From an uncultured Oxalobacter sp. (GTDB lineage Bacteria > Pseudomonadota > Gammaproteobacteria > Burkholderiales > Burkholderiaceae_D), in assembly GCA_934270705.1 (NCBI GenBank), contig CAKQQG010000007.1, forward strand, positions 1 through 55,774: 55,774 nucleotides of DNA, read 5' to 3'. The position numbers and the translations under genes were made by a program. The number at the start of each line of letters is the position of its first letter. Position 1 is the first letter of the stretch. The notes beneath the pieces are model-generated. The model did not search any database. It was not told the origin of the DNA and was given only the letters and a program-made list of their open reading frames with translations. Positions 1 to 8,742 of this stretch are shown here, in pieces.

Positions 1-673
1 GCCGAGCGCGACGGCGGCGTTGGCACGGCTGGTGATGTGGCGTTACAACCAGCTCGGTGCACTGGAATATCAGCCGGATGATCCGTCTCCGGTACTCGAC
101 GCGCTTTTTACGTCGCACGAACCACGTACCGGTGCGGATGGAACGCTGGCATGGGTGGCTGATGTCCAAAATCCGTCGACCGGTGACGATTTCGTGTTGA
201 TGCTCAAGGAACTGGAAATGCCGGACGGCACCCGTCGTCCGTACAGTATGGGACTGACGGGAGGACATCCACGTGCGCTTGACGGTTTGTGCAAGTTGCT
301 GTCCGTCGATATGCGGGTGATCGACCCGGCATGGATCGGGATGAAGTTGCGCAAGCTGCTCAATTATGCGGAGCCTCGTGGTGATTTTCTGGCACGTGTG
401 CCAGGCACTGCACGGCAGGCGAGTTTCCCGTCCACAGTGGCCTATATCGCCCAGCTGGTCATTCACCGTTATGCAATGCTCGGTATCCTGATGCCGGATG
501 GCCATCCTGTCAATCCACTGGGTGTTGTGGCCGATGAGCCGGTACGTGAGGTTCGTCCGGTCACTTTGCGTATGACAGGCAAGCTCTGCAATGAATGCGG
601 GAACATGGCGGTAATTCGCAAGGACGGGTGCGATTTCTGTACCGCGTGCGGCGCGATCGGTTCATGCGGTTGA
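1..673 (+). CDS. nrdJ: Adenosylcobalamin-dependent ribonucleotide reductase, C-terminal part
   Basis: The reading frame is already open at the window edge, so this is the 3' end of a longer gene; a methionine-type start at 20 is only an internal codon. The product carries the C-terminal domain of class II (vitamin B12-dependent) ribonucleoside-diphosphate reductases of proteobacteria. It ends in two Cys pairs, LCNECGNMAVI and CDFCTACGAIGSCG, the redox/zinc-type tail seen in this family. The enzyme reduces ribonucleotides to deoxyribonucleotides without needing oxygen, which fits an anaerobic or microaerobic host. A strong hairpin terminator follows within 25 bases, so the gene is last in its unit. 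The assignment rests on the family-typical tail; the catalytic barrel lies outside the window. Confidence 0.88.
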   Translation, partial: PSATAALARLVMWRYNQLGALEYQPDDPSPVLDALFTSHEPRTGADGTLAWVADVQNPSTGDDFVLMLKELEMPDGTRRPYSMGLTGGHPRALDGLCKLLSVDMRVIDPAWIGMKLRKLLNYAEPRGDFLARVPGTARQASFPSTVAYIAQLVIHRYAMLGILMPDGHPVNPLGVVADEPVREVRPVTLRMTGKLCNECGNMAVIRKDGCDFCTACGAIGSCG

Positions 674-695
674 TGATATATATGTCAGTATCATG

Positions 696-727
696 AAAAC
701 GCCGGCTGCTTGCAGCCGGCGTTTTTT
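696..727 (+). terminator. Rho-independent terminator after nrdJ
   Basis: A GC-rich stem (ACGCCGGCTGC paired with GCAGCCGGCGT, effective loop CTTG) is flanked by A-run and T-run arms and ends in six T residues. It lies 23 bases after the nrdJ stop. Confidence 0.9.
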
Positions 728-818
728 CGATGGCAAAACGGTTGCATGTACAAGGCGACAAGGGACTTGTTTACGGGAACCCGTTGTGCTTTCCGTATCG
801 TGAAGGCGGAATACAGGT

Positions 819-824
819 TATAAT
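819..824 (+). promoter_or_regulatory. Candidate -10 element upstream of the small peptide gene
   Basis: A perfect TATAAT sits about 200 bases before the start at 1020, within a 346-base stretch (674-1019) that otherwise holds only the nrdJ terminator. I see no good -35 hexamer at 16-18 bases, so the promoter call is weak. Confidence 0.25.
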
Positions 825-1019
825 GAAAAGCTGAAACAAATCGGAAATTCAACCCATTATCCGATTTCCGGCATCGTGTCACGACGATATGCGGAAACTG
901 TCGGGCGTTATCCTGCACGGCAGGGGGCGGGAGACTGCATCAGCTGGTATGAATCAGGTTCCAGGTCGGTGTGGTTGTCCCGATTATCTCAAAAAGATTT
1001 TTCGGAAAGGATTTGTGTC

Positions 1020-1229
1020 ATGAAAAAATCGTTGTCAGGAGATCAGGCGGATCTGTTGAGGCAGTGCTGTGTCAGTATGGTACTGGATCAGGATGTGATG
1101 CAGGGTATCCAGAATCGCAAGGCAGAGGCTTATGATCTGCTGCTCCATATTTATTCCCAGGTCAATGCGCCGCATGCCACCGGCTGCAACCATTCTGCCG
1201 GTACTTCCTGCCGTTGTGCAAATTCCTGA
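1020..1229 (+). CDS. Small hypothetical protein with Cys/His-containing tail
   Basis: A 69-residue protein that I do not recognise. The start at ATG 1020 is preferred because GGAAAGGA lies about 8 bases upstream; an open frame reaches back to 876, but its extra N-terminal residues look like non-coding translation. The body is a predicted helical stretch (DLLRQCCVSMVLDQDVMQG) with an adjacent Cys pair. The last 17 residues contain three more Cys and two His (HATGCNHSAGTSCRC), a spacing that could bind a metal or form disulfides. There is no signal peptide or membrane segment. The gene stands alone, with a long hairpin just after its stop. Function unknown; it could be a lineage-specific regulator or metal-binding peptide. 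Confidence 0.55.
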   Translation: MKKSLSGDQADLLRQCCVSMVLDQDVMQGIQNRKAEAYDLLLHIYSQVNAPHATGCNHSAGTSCRCANS

Positions 1230-1236
1230 AAACACA

Positions 1237-1270
1237 ATGCATTTGCCCGGCAGGCACCGGACAAATGCAT
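1237..1270. terminator. Long inverted repeat, terminator-like
   Basis: ATGCATTTG and CAAATGCAT enclose CCGG-CAGGCA-CCGG, giving a stem of about 13 pairs with one mismatch, 7 bases after the small peptide's stop. There is no T-run after it, so it could instead stabilise the 3' end or be a protein-binding site. The rest of 1230-1511 shows no gene; its 3' part is T-rich. Confidence 0.45.
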
Positions 1271-1511
1271 CAGGTGCCCTTCATATCGATTGATGTGCTC
1301 TATGACGACATATGTTTCTGGAAACATAAGAAATCACCGGTATCGGGCGCTTCCTGTCATGGTTGTCTGCCGGTTGCCTCATTGACGTATTCGTCACGCA
1401 AGTTTACATAAATTTCGCAGTAATTTTTCTTTTTTTTCGGCAAGAAAAAGCGTCATTTTGCGCTGCATCTTGATATGATGTCGTTTTTTATGAAATCAGG
1501 TTTCATATTCT

Positions 1512-2042
1512 ATGCTGAATTTTCTATCGCAACTTCTTGGAAAAAAGCATCCTGTCAGCCAGACGGTTCCTGAACGAAAAAAAGATCCCTCGGCATCTCG
1601 GGATGAGAAACTGAAAGCATTGGAAGCGGTCGTTGCGTTGCCTGATGACGATCAGGCAATCGTTGCTTTTCTGCTGGCCTGTCGTTATGCGGATGCACGG
1701 TATGCAGCGGCACAGAAAATTCGTTCGCGGCAGGCTATGGAACAGGTCAGAGATGCCATGCAGAAAACCGACAGACGTGTTTATCGCCTGATGCAGACAC
1801 GTATCAACGATATGGCACGTACCGAAGCGCAGGCGGCCAGTATGGAACAGGTTGTCGATATGGCGGCGGCGCTGGTCGATGATCCGGGGCTGACGCCGAA
1901 TCTGGTCGCCGATCTGGACAGGAAGTGGCAGGTAGTTTCCAGTGGCGATCCGGAAAAATGGCAGACTGGCTTGCGGATGCGCTTCGAATCGTTGCGCGCC
2001 CGGCTGGAAGGCAGACTGATGGCGCAGTTGCAGTTGCAATGA
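1512..2042 (+). CDS. DUF349 protein, N-terminal part (ends at in-frame TGA)
   Basis: A 176-residue helical, charged protein matching the N-terminal part of long DUF349-containing proteins of Oxalobacteraceae and relatives, which I know as single proteins of about 850-900 residues. Typical elements are RYADARYAAAQKIRSRQAMEQV and the MQKTDRRVYRLMQTR segment. The frame stops at TGA 2040-2042, and the same frame stays open afterwards (2043-4130) with sequence that continues the family. So the original gene most likely spanned 1512-4130 and has either gained a nonsense codon, been split in two, or relies on readthrough. The molecular function of DUF349 proteins is not settled. The start at 1512 has only a weak Shine-Dalgarno (ATCAGG, 12 bases away). 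Confidence 0.7.
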   Translation: MLNFLSQLLGKKHPVSQTVPERKKDPSASRDEKLKALEAVVALPDDDQAIVAFLLACRYADARYAAAQKIRSRQAMEQVRDAMQKTDRRVYRLMQTRINDMARTEAQAASMEQVVDMAAALVDDPGLTPNLVADLDRKWQVVSSGDPEKWQTGLRMRFESLRARLEGRLMAQLQLQ

Positions 2043-2066
2043 ACAGTCAAATCCGTCTATGGTGAA

Positions 2067-4130
2067 ATGGCGGCACTGGAAAGCCGTGTGGATATGACCC
2101 CACAGGAACGCAAGGAATCGCTGGATGCCTTTACTGAAAAACTTGCACAGTGGCGGCAGTCGCCGGAATGGTTTTCGTTGCCGCGTCATCTCGTAACATC
2201 AGTCGATGAAAAACTTTCAGCTTTGGCTGATGCATCGGCAAGATACGAGCAGGAGTTCGAACGCATGCAGCAGTGTGCGGCCTGGCTTGGAGAGATGGAG
2301 CTTGCGGAAGTGTCGCAGCTGGAGAGGGCTGCGCTTGAAAAAGAATGGTCTTCGTTCAAACCTGCTGGCGTATTGGCGCAATGGGCCGATTTGCAGATGC
2401 GTTTCGATGCCTGGTGTTTGCGTTTGCCGGTGCCTCAACCGGAAACCGTTGAGGAGCTCCCGATGGTTGACGGGGCTGCATCCCTTACGAAGGCCGAGAT
2501 CATGGCACGTTTCGATACCGCGCTTGCAGCCCTGCAGCAGGCGGTGGATGCAGGCGCAATCCAGGAAGCGGCAACGCATGATGAAGTATTGCGCGCGCTC
2601 GATACGGAGCATGCGGATATCGGCGACGAACGACGGGAAAAACTCTCACATCTCAGAAACGAATTGCGCCGTTTGCGGGGCTGGGCAAGATGGAGCGGGC
2701 AGCTTTCACGTGAAAAACTGATTCATTTTGTGCAGGAATTGCCGGAACAGAATCTGGATGTCAATGCTCTGGCTGAAGAAGTCATCCATGCGCGTGAACA
2801 GTGGAAGTCGCTCAATGCAGTGGCAGGTATGGCGACGCGCGAGCAGTGGACAGAGTTCGATACGGCGTGCAATTTGGCCTATGCACCGGTGCTTGAGCAT
2901 GCCAGATTGCAGGCTCAGGAAAAGGAAAAGAATATTGAATATGCCGAAGCACTGATTGAAAAGGTGGCGGCTTTTGCAAGCGAGTTCGAGACACGTCTTT
3001 CTGCAGTGACTGACCGGCTCGAATCATTTGACTGGAAGGGTGTGATCAATTTTTACCGTCAGATGACGCAAGCCTGGCGCAAGCTGGGCATTGTCGGCAG
3101 AAAAGAAAAGAAACGCCTGGACGAAGCTTTTTCGGCAGTCATGATGCCGGTACGTGAAAAGCTTTATGCGCAGACGCAGCTTGAAATCGGGCGCAGGGAA
3201 CAGTTGATTGCCGAAGTGGGTGAAATAGATCCGGATAACAGGGAATCCGGCAAGCTGTTGCGTGCCGTGCAGGAAAAATGGCAAGCATGTGCGAAAGCCT
3301 TTCCGCTGGATAACCGCGAAGACCGGAAGTTGTGGGCACGTTTCCGCGAGGCTTGCGAGCAGTTGCATATGCGCCGGATGGAAAAGAACCGCGCACATGA
3401 CGAGGAAAGACTTCAGCATCTCAGGGACAAGGAAGCGGTTTGTTCGGAGCTGGAATCGCTGGCGAATGCCGAAGATGCCGGTATGCTGGAACATCGTCTT
3501 GGGGAGTTGCTTGCGCAATGGAAAAATCTGGGTTTCGTACCACGTGAAGCAGAGGCCGGTATTCGCAAGCGTCTTGATGATGCTGTTGCGGCATGTCGTG
3601 ACAGGATCTATCGTCTGAAGTCGGAAAAGATGTACGAGGCATTGGACGGGCTGGCGGAAAAACTGGCTTTATGCTGTTCGATGGAACGGCAGATCGTCGC
3701 GTTTTGCCAGGAAACCGATGATGTGGCAGGCGATATGGCACTGGAAGACGTGGAATACGAAACGGCATGGAAAGCATTGCCTGCGCTTCCGGACAAGATA
3801 GAAACGGTCTTGTCTCATCGTTTCTATAATGGCCTGAAAGCGATAGCCAACCGGAATATGGCTTATGGCAGGCGCTTGCTCGGCAATGTCGATGTCATGA
3901 AAGACAATATCCTGCGGCTTGAGATCATGTATGGTCTGGATTCGCCGGAATATCTGCAGGAAGCGCGTCTGAAAAAACAGATGGAAGTCTTGCAGGATTC
4001 TCTCGGCGGCAGTGATCGTACCGATGCAGCTGATGCGACACGGTCATTGCTGGAATTACCGGCATTGACTGATGAAAAGGATATCCGGCGTATCGATGCG
4101 CTGGTGATGGCGATGAACAAACCCGGCTGA
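2067..4130 (+). CDS. DUF349 protein, main C-terminal part
   Basis: A 687-residue, highly helical protein in the same frame as the upstream piece. It contains several repeats of about 70 residues with Trp and basic/acidic spacing, e.g. EQWKSLNAVAG, MTQAWRKLGIVGRKEKKRLDEAF, EKWQACAKAFPLDNREDRKLWARF and LAQWKNLGFVPREAEAGIRKRLDDA. This is the W(K)xxG...LWxxF pattern of DUF349. The first ATG after the TGA is 2067, but only GGTGA three bases ahead could act as ribosome-binding site, so independent initiation looks poor. The stop codon lies inside the loop of the terminator hairpin. If translated alone, the protein lacks about 180 N-terminal residues. It is probably cytoplasmic; function unknown. 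Confidence 0.75.
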   Translation: MAALESRVDMTPQERKESLDAFTEKLAQWRQSPEWFSLPRHLVTSVDEKLSALADASARYEQEFERMQQCAAWLGEMELAEVSQLERAALEKEWSSFKPAGVLAQWADLQMRFDAWCLRLPVPQPETVEELPMVDGAASLTKAEIMARFDTALAALQQAVDAGAIQEAATHDEVLRALDTEHADIGDERREKLSHLRNELRRLRGWARWSGQLSREKLIHFVQELPEQNLDVNALAEEVIHAREQWKSLNAVAGMATREQWTEFDTACNLAYAPVLEHARLQAQEKEKNIEYAEALIEKVAAFASEFETRLSAVTDRLESFDWKGVINFYRQMTQAWRKLGIVGRKEKKRLDEAFSAVMMPVREKLYAQTQLEIGRREQLIAEVGEIDPDNRESGKLLRAVQEKWQACAKAFPLDNREDRKLWARFREACEQLHMRRMEKNRAHDEERLQHLRDKEAVCSELESLANAEDAGMLEHRLGELLAQWKNLGFVPREAEAGIRKRLDDAVAACRDRIYRLKSEKMYEALDGLAEKLALCCSMERQIVAFCQETDDVAGDMALEDVEYETAWKALPALPDKIETVLSHRFYNGLKAIANRNMAYGRRLLGNVDVMKDNILRLEIMYGLDSPEYLQEARLKKQMEVLQDSLGGSDRTDAADATRSLLELPALTDEKDIRRIDALVMAMNKPG

Positions 4131-4143
4131 TGCCGGGTTTTTT
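4119..4143 (+). terminator. Rho-independent terminator between DUF349 gene and hslO
   Basis: Stem AAACCCGGC / GCCGGGTTT with loop TGAT followed by TTT. The loop contains the TGA stop of the + strand gene. It lies 11 bases beyond the end of hslO and could also work on the minus strand, though the T-run is poorer there. Confidence 0.9.
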
Positions 4144-4154
4144 GTGTGCAAAGA

Positions 4155-5069
4155 TCAGTGCAGTTTTTGTCCTGACGGTTGTTCTGCAAACAGGGTCTCG
4201 CAATCGGCGCGATCAATGGTATAGGTTTGTCCGCAGAAATCACAGTGGATGGTGAGGTTGCCTTGTTCGGACAGCGCTTTTTGTACTTCTTTTTCGCCGA
4301 GCATTTTGAGCATATTGCCGACTTTTTCGCGGTTGCAACTGCATGAAAAGACAGGATGTTGCGGTTCGAAAGCGACGATATCGTCTTCCCAGAACAGGCG
4401 ATGGCGAAGGGTTTCGATGTCGGCATTGAGCATTTCGCCGGTTTTGAGAGTCGATGCCAGTGTGACGAGACGTTGCCAGGCGTCCTTGTCTTCGGATGTA
4501 CTTTCACTCAATCCGTCCGCACCGGTCGCCGATGGCATTTTTTGCATGAGCAGACCGCGGATGACGTGGCTGTCTGCCGCCAGCCAAAGGCGGGTGTCGA
4601 GTTGTTCGGACTGCTTCATGTAGTTTTCGAGCGCCTGTGCGATAGAGTCGCCCTCCAGCGAGACGATGCCCTGATAGGGGCGCTGTCCCGGGATTTTTTC
4701 GTGCGGGTCGAGTGTAATGACACAGCGTCCTTTTCCATGGGCATTGATAAGGTCGGTGAAGGTAGCATGTGCCGGGATGGATGCGGTCTCGTCCAGTTTT
4801 GCGGTCGCACGGATTTTCAGGGCCGAATCGCATTCGACGACGAGCAGGCGAACGGGGCCGTCTCCCCGGACTTGCATGACGAGAGAGCCATCGAATTTGA
4901 TGTTTGCGCTTAACAAGGCGGCAGCACCGATCATTTCTCCGAGCAGGCATACAACCGGCGCAGGAAAGTTATGGTGAGACTGGATCTGTTGCCACATATC
5001 GGCAAGTTCGATGAATTCGCCGCGTACAGGCGCTTGCCGGAAAAGAAATTTCTGTAATTGGTCTTTCAT
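4155..5069 (-). CDS. hslO: Redox-regulated chaperone Hsp33
   Basis: A 304-residue cytosolic holdase that is switched on by oxidation of a zinc-bound Cys cluster. The C-terminus carries the family's CxC and CxxC motifs (CSCNREK, then CDFCGQTY about 30 residues later). The N-terminal substrate-binding fold is recognisable (LLGEMIGAAALLSANIKFDG, then ALENYMKQSEQLDT). The start at 5069 (MKDQLQKFLF) is preferred over a longer upstream frame that only mirrors the neighbouring gene. It lies 52 bases downstream of the gamma-carbonic-anhydrase gene on the same strand, an arrangement seen in related bacteria, so the two are probably co-transcribed. Confidence 0.93.
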   Translation of the reverse strand: MKDQLQKFLFRQAPVRGEFIELADMWQQIQSHHNFPAPVVCLLGEMIGAAALLSANIKFDGSLVMQVRGDGPVRLLVVECDSALKIRATAKLDETASIPAHATFTDLINAHGKGRCVITLDPHEKIPGQRPYQGIVSLEGDSIAQALENYMKQSEQLDTRLWLAADSHVIRGLLMQKMPSATGADGLSESTSEDKDAWQRLVTLASTLKTGEMLNADIETLRHRLFWEDDIVAFEPQHPVFSCSCNREKVGNMLKMLGEKEVQKALSEQGNLTIHCDFCGQTYTIDRADCETLFAEQPSGQKLH

Positions 5070-5121
5070 ATCAAAGTTCCGTAAGTGGTAATGCCGAAAA
5101 TGGATGAAATCGGTGGAGGCG

Positions 5122-5688
5122 TCAGGTCTTTTCGGCTCCGGTGTCCACCAATGTGGCATCCTCGCGGCTGATTTCCGAAAGCGTTTCGAGAAAACGCTGT
5201 TTGTTCCAGACATAATGGTTTGCTGCACGTGGCATTCTGGCGGCTTTGTCTGCATCCATACTGCGGGCAACACGCGCAGGCGTTCCAATCAGGACGACGC
5301 CGTGTTCGAACCGCTTGTTTTCAGCGATGAGCGAACCTGCGCCGACAAGCGAGTTTTCTGCGATGACAGAACCGTTCAGGACGGTAGCGCGGATACCGAT
5401 CATGCAACCATCTCCAATGGTACAGCCGTGGAGCATGGCCATGTGTCCGACCGTGACATTTTTTCCGATCGTCAATGGATAGCCCGGATCGGCGTGCAGG
5501 ACGGTACCGTCCTGGATATTGCTGTTTTCGCCGATGACGATACGGTCATTGTCGGCGCGGATGACGACATTGAACCAGATGGATGCATTTGCGCCGATAG
5601 TCACGTCACCGATGATGGTGGCATTATCGGCAATGAAGGCGGTCGGATGGATTTTCGGTAAATGATCGCCAAGTCGGTAAATAGGCAT
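5122..5688 (-). CDS. Gamma-carbonic anhydrase family protein
   Basis: A 188-residue left-handed beta-helix protein built of hexapeptide repeats (IADNATIIGDVTIGANASIW, then TIGKNVTVGHMAMLHGCTIGDG). The metal-ligand histidines of the YrdA/PaaY group are present in VLHADPG and VGHMAMLHGC. The fold is a trimer with a metal ion at each subunit interface. Some members are carbonic anhydrases and others thioesterase-like, and the sequence alone does not decide. It is the first gene of a two-gene minus-strand unit with hslO. The C-terminal helix (NHYVWNKQRFLETL) is normal for the family, so the gene looks full length. Confidence 0.88.
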   Translation of the reverse strand: MPIYRLGDHLPKIHPTAFIADNATIIGDVTIGANASIWFNVVIRADNDRIVIGENSNIQDGTVLHADPGYPLTIGKNVTVGHMAMLHGCTIGDGCMIGIRATVLNGSVIAENSLVGAGSLIAENKRFEHGVVLIGTPARVARSMDADKAARMPRAANHYVWNKQRFLETLSEISREDATLVDTGAEKT

Positions 5689-5827
5689 ATTGTTGGATCC
5701 GGTGTCGTTTATGGAAAAACAATTATTGTACCTGTTGATGTGGGGGCTTTCCGCAAGGCGTGAAAAAAGTATGGCCTGACCGGCAGGAAACGGTTTTGCA
5801 AAGTCTTCATGCAGGATGACATACGAT

Positions 5828-5833
5828 TATAAT
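5828..5833 (+). promoter_or_regulatory. Candidate -10 element for the hydrolase gene
   Basis: TATAAT 33 bases before the ATG at 5866, in the divergent space between the gamma-carbonic-anhydrase gene and the hydrolase. I see no convincing -35. Confidence 0.3.
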
Positions 5834-5865
5834 GTTCGGTTTTACAGTCTGTTTTTTGTTTGCCG

Positions 5866-6735
5866 ATGAAAGTCTCACGAACGGAATTTGTCGATGCGCA
5901 TGATATACGCCTGTGCGTTCGCCATTGGGGTGATGCGGATGCACCGAAGTTGTTTATGATCCATGGCTGGATGGATATTTCCGCTTCTTTCCAGTTTGTC
6001 GTGGATGCACTGACACGCGACTGGCATGTGATTGCGCCGGATATGCGTGGTTTCGGTCATTCCGCCTGGGCGCAAGGGGGATACTGGTTTCCGGATTATC
6101 TGGCTGATCTGGAGGCGTTGCTTGATCATTACAGCCCTGATGCTCCTGTCAGGCTGCTCGGACACAGTCTCGGCGGCAATGTCACCAGCGTCTATGCCGG
6201 CGTCAGACCATCACGGGTATCGCATCTGATCAGTCTGGAAGGATATGGTATTGTGGAAAACCGGCCGGATATGGCTCCCGGACGGCTGGAACGATGGCTG
6301 GATTCCTGCAAGGTACCGGAACGTCTGCGTTCTTACGCAGACAAGGAAGCGGTGATCGCACGTCTGCAAAAAAACAATCCGCGCCTCACATATGAACGGG
6401 CGTTTTTTCTGGCGGATTACTGGACGGAATTAAATGACAGGGGCGAGCGGGTCGTGCTGGCGGATCCGAAGCACAAGTCGTTGCCGGTTTTGTCGAGGCT
6501 GGATGAGATTCTGGCATGCTGGAGTCGTATCGGGGCGAAAGTGCTGTTTGTGGAAGGGGAGCATTCGTTGCTGGGTATCCGTATGAAAGATCAGGTCGGC
6601 GCACAAAAGGAAATCCGGCGGCGTGCATCGTATATCCGCGATGTGCGTATCGCGCTGGTCAAGGGAGCCGGGCATATGCTTCAGCATGACCAGCCTGAAG
6701 TCGTTGCCGCCCTGATCGAGGACTTTTTGACGTGA
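5866..6735 (+). CDS. Alpha/beta hydrolase
   Basis: A 289-residue alpha/beta-hydrolase-fold protein. It has the oxyanion region MIHGWMD near residue 33, the loop DMRGFGHS, the nucleophile elbow LLGHSLGGN (Ser) and a late His in GAGHMLQHDQPE; the acid is probably in the VEGEHSLLG segment. There is no signal peptide, so it is likely cytoplasmic. The ATG at 5866 is preferred over a TTG two codons earlier. It is a single + strand gene followed after 71 bases by the PHP gene. The substrate cannot be read from the sequence; a carboxylesterase or haloalkane-dehalogenase-like enzyme is possible. Confidence 0.85.
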   Translation: MKVSRTEFVDAHDIRLCVRHWGDADAPKLFMIHGWMDISASFQFVVDALTRDWHVIAPDMRGFGHSAWAQGGYWFPDYLADLEALLDHYSPDAPVRLLGHSLGGNVTSVYAGVRPSRVSHLISLEGYGIVENRPDMAPGRLERWLDSCKVPERLRSYADKEAVIARLQKNNPRLTYERAFFLADYWTELNDRGERVVLADPKHKSLPVLSRLDEILACWSRIGAKVLFVEGEHSLLGIRMKDQVGAQKEIRRRASYIRDVRIALVKGAGHMLQHDQPEVVAALIEDFLT

Positions 6736-6806
6736 CGGGTTCGCATTCTGCGTCATGCTTGCAGCTGTCGTACAATAGGATTTTCGGATAACGGTGAATC
6801 GGAATC

Positions 6807-7640
6807 ATGTTGAATATCGACTTGCATTCGCATTCTCGTGTTTCCGATGGCGTTCTGTCGCCATCGGAACTGGTTTTGCGTGCGCATGCCAACGGTGTGA
6901 AAATGCTGGCGCTCACGGATCATGATGAGGTAGCCGGTGTGGCCGAGGCAAGGAAAACGGCCTGCGAGTTCGGTATCGATCTGGTTTCGGGGGTTGAAGT
7001 CTCCATTACATGGGCTGGGACATCCATCCATATTGTCGGTTTGCATGTCGATGAAAACGATCCTGTGCTGATCGAGCGGCTTTTTCAAAACCGGACCGGA
7101 CGCATGGATCGTGCGAAAAGGATGGGAGAGCGTTTCGAGGCACTGGGGATACAGGGGGCTTATGAGGGAGCACTGGGTTATGTAACCAATCCCAATCTGA
7201 TTTCACGCAAGCATTTTGCACGCTTTCTGGTGGACTCAGGCGTATGTCCGACGGTTTCCAGTGCATTCGAGCGTTTTTTGAAAGATGGGGGACCGGCCTA
7301 TGTGCGGCATCAGTGGGCGACGCTGGCGGAGGCTGTACAATGGATTCATGAAGCTGGCGGTATCGCGGTTTTGGCGCATCCCGGACGCTACAAGATCAGT
7401 GATATCGCCTTGCATGCTTTTCTCGACGAGTTTCGCCAGCTTGGCGGGACGGGGATCGAGGTGGTGACCGGCAGTCATTCACCCGATCAGTATTTGTATT
7501 TTGCCCGGTTGGCCAATCGTTACGGTTTTCGGGCTTCTGCCGGATCGGACTTTCATGCGCCGGACGAGTCGCCTGTGGATGTCGGGCGATTGCCGGATTT
7601 TCCGTGTCCAGTGGAACCGGTATGGCGTGACTGGTTCTGA
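6807..7640 (+). CDS. rnm: PHP-domain phosphoesterase (RNase AM / YciV type)
   Basis: A 277-residue PHP-superfamily metallo-phosphoesterase. Metal-binding motifs are visible in order: DLHSHSRVSDG at residue 5, TDHDEVAG, GVEVSITWAG, HIVGLHVD, LAHPGRY and GSDFHAPDE. Length and motif spacing match E. coli YciV (RNase AM), a 5'-3' exonuclease that trims the 5' ends of rRNA and acts on 3',5'-bisphosphonucleotides. In many Burkholderiales the gene sits next to the YciO-type and M50 genes; here htpX lies between. Identity as a YciV-type PHP protein is secure; the exact substrate is inferred from the family. Confidence 0.85.
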   Translation: MLNIDLHSHSRVSDGVLSPSELVLRAHANGVKMLALTDHDEVAGVAEARKTACEFGIDLVSGVEVSITWAGTSIHIVGLHVDENDPVLIERLFQNRTGRMDRAKRMGERFEALGIQGAYEGALGYVTNPNLISRKHFARFLVDSGVCPTVSSAFERFLKDGGPAYVRHQWATLAEAVQWIHEAGGIAVLAHPGRYKISDIALHAFLDEFRQLGGTGIEVVTGSHSPDQYLYFARLANRYGFRASAGSDFHAPDESPVDVGRLPDFPCPVEPVWRDWF

Positions 7641-7764
7641 TGATGTTTTTTCGTACAGACAGGTGCAGAAAATGATGCATGAATGCCGGTTTGTCGTTAT
7701 ATTCGTCACGCTTGCACAAAGTTAATGAATACATGCCGTTTCGATGCCATGCTCTGTGGCGGGA

Positions 7765-7792
7765 CTTGAATTTCCGCAAAACGGACCCATCT
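7765..7792 (+). promoter_or_regulatory. Sigma-32 (heat-shock)-like promoter of htpX
   Basis: CTTGAAT at 7765-7771 and CCCATCT at 7786-7792, with 15 bases between CTTGAA and CCCAT. This matches the sigma-32 consensus CTTGAA-N13-17-CCCATnT. It lies 41 bases before the htpX start. In E. coli htpX is a stress gene, so the position makes biological sense. Confidence 0.7.
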
Positions 7793-7832
7793 GGTTTCTT
7801 CGGCGTTTATTTGAATAATACGGACTATATAC

Positions 7833-8714
7833 ATGAAAAGGATTTTTCTGTTTCTGGTAACCAATCTGGCCGTGATTGTCGTGATGTCGGTCGTGTTGTC
7901 GCTGCTGGGCGTAAACCGTTATCTTTACAGTCGCGGACTCAATCTGGGCAGTCTGCTGGTTTTTTCGCTGGTCGTCGGGTTTACAGGTTCGATCATTTCG
8001 CTGCTGATGAGTAAACAGATGGCGAAATGGTCCACGGGTGCGTATGTCATCGAAACGCCGTCCAACGGTACGGAACAATGGTTGTTGAATACAGTCGCCA
8101 AACTTTCGAATACGGCAGGCATCCGTATGCCGGAGGTGGCGGTTTATGAAGGGGAACCGAATGCCTTTGCGACGGGCGCGTTCAAAAATTCTGCACTGGT
8201 GGCCGTTTCTACCGGTTTGCTTGCCAGTATGACTCATGAAGAAGTGGAAGCGGTTCTGGGTCATGAAATTGCGCATGTGGCCAATGGCGACATGGTGACG
8301 CTGACCCTGATTCAGGGGGTTGTCAACACGTTTGTGGTTTTCCTTGCGCGTGTAGTTGGCTTTTTCGTGGACAATCTGCTCTCACGGAATTCGGAAAACA
8401 GTGGCGGTCGCGGAATCGGATATTTCGTGACGGTGATCGTGTGCGAAATCCTGTTCGGTGTGCTGGCTTCGATGATCGTTGCGTGGTTTTCACGCTATCG
8501 TGAATACCGGGCCGATGCGGGATCGGCGCGTCTTTTGGGGTCAAGCCGTCCGATGATACATGCCTTGCAACGGCTGGGACATATGGCTTCGGGAGATTTG
8601 CCGAAAAATATGACAGCCATGGGGATCAACGGCAGTGGTGCATTCATGTCGCTTTTTGCGACCCATCCGCCGATCGAAAAACGGATTGAGGCGCTTCAGA
8701 CGGGCAGGGCATGA
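7833..8714 (+). CDS. htpX: Zinc metalloprotease HtpX
   Basis: A 293-residue inner-membrane M48 protease that degrades misfolded membrane proteins. Two N-terminal membrane segments (about residues 4-24 and 37-58) precede the catalytic motif HEIAH at residues 144-148. Two more hydrophobic stretches follow, with the third zinc ligand in [15 protein letters not shown]. Length and layout are those of the family. A heat-shock-like promoter lies directly upstream. The gene is inserted between the PHP gene and the YciO-type gene, which I expect to be closer neighbours in related genomes. Confidence 0.95.
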   Translation: MKRIFLFLVTNLAVIVVMSVVLSLLGVNRYLYSRGLNLGSLLVFSLVVGFTGSIISLLMSKQMAKWSTGAYVIETPSNGTEQWLLNTVAKLSNTAGIRMPEVAVYEGEPNAFATGAFKNSALVAVSTGLLASMTHEEVEAVLGHEIAHVANGDMVTLTLIQGVVNTFVVFLARVVGFFVDNLLSRNSENSGGRGIGYFVTVIVCEILFGVLASMIVAWFSRYREYRADAGSARLLGSSRPMIHALQRLGHMASGDLPKNMTAMGINGSGAFMSLFATHPPIEKRIEALQTGRA

Positions 8715-8742
8715 GTGTGCGCTTCAGGAGTGACAATACAAA

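Noticed and set aside
2040..2042. TGA as a selenocysteine codon
   Set aside because: No SECIS-like hairpin is evident just downstream, and DUF349 proteins are not known selenoproteins.
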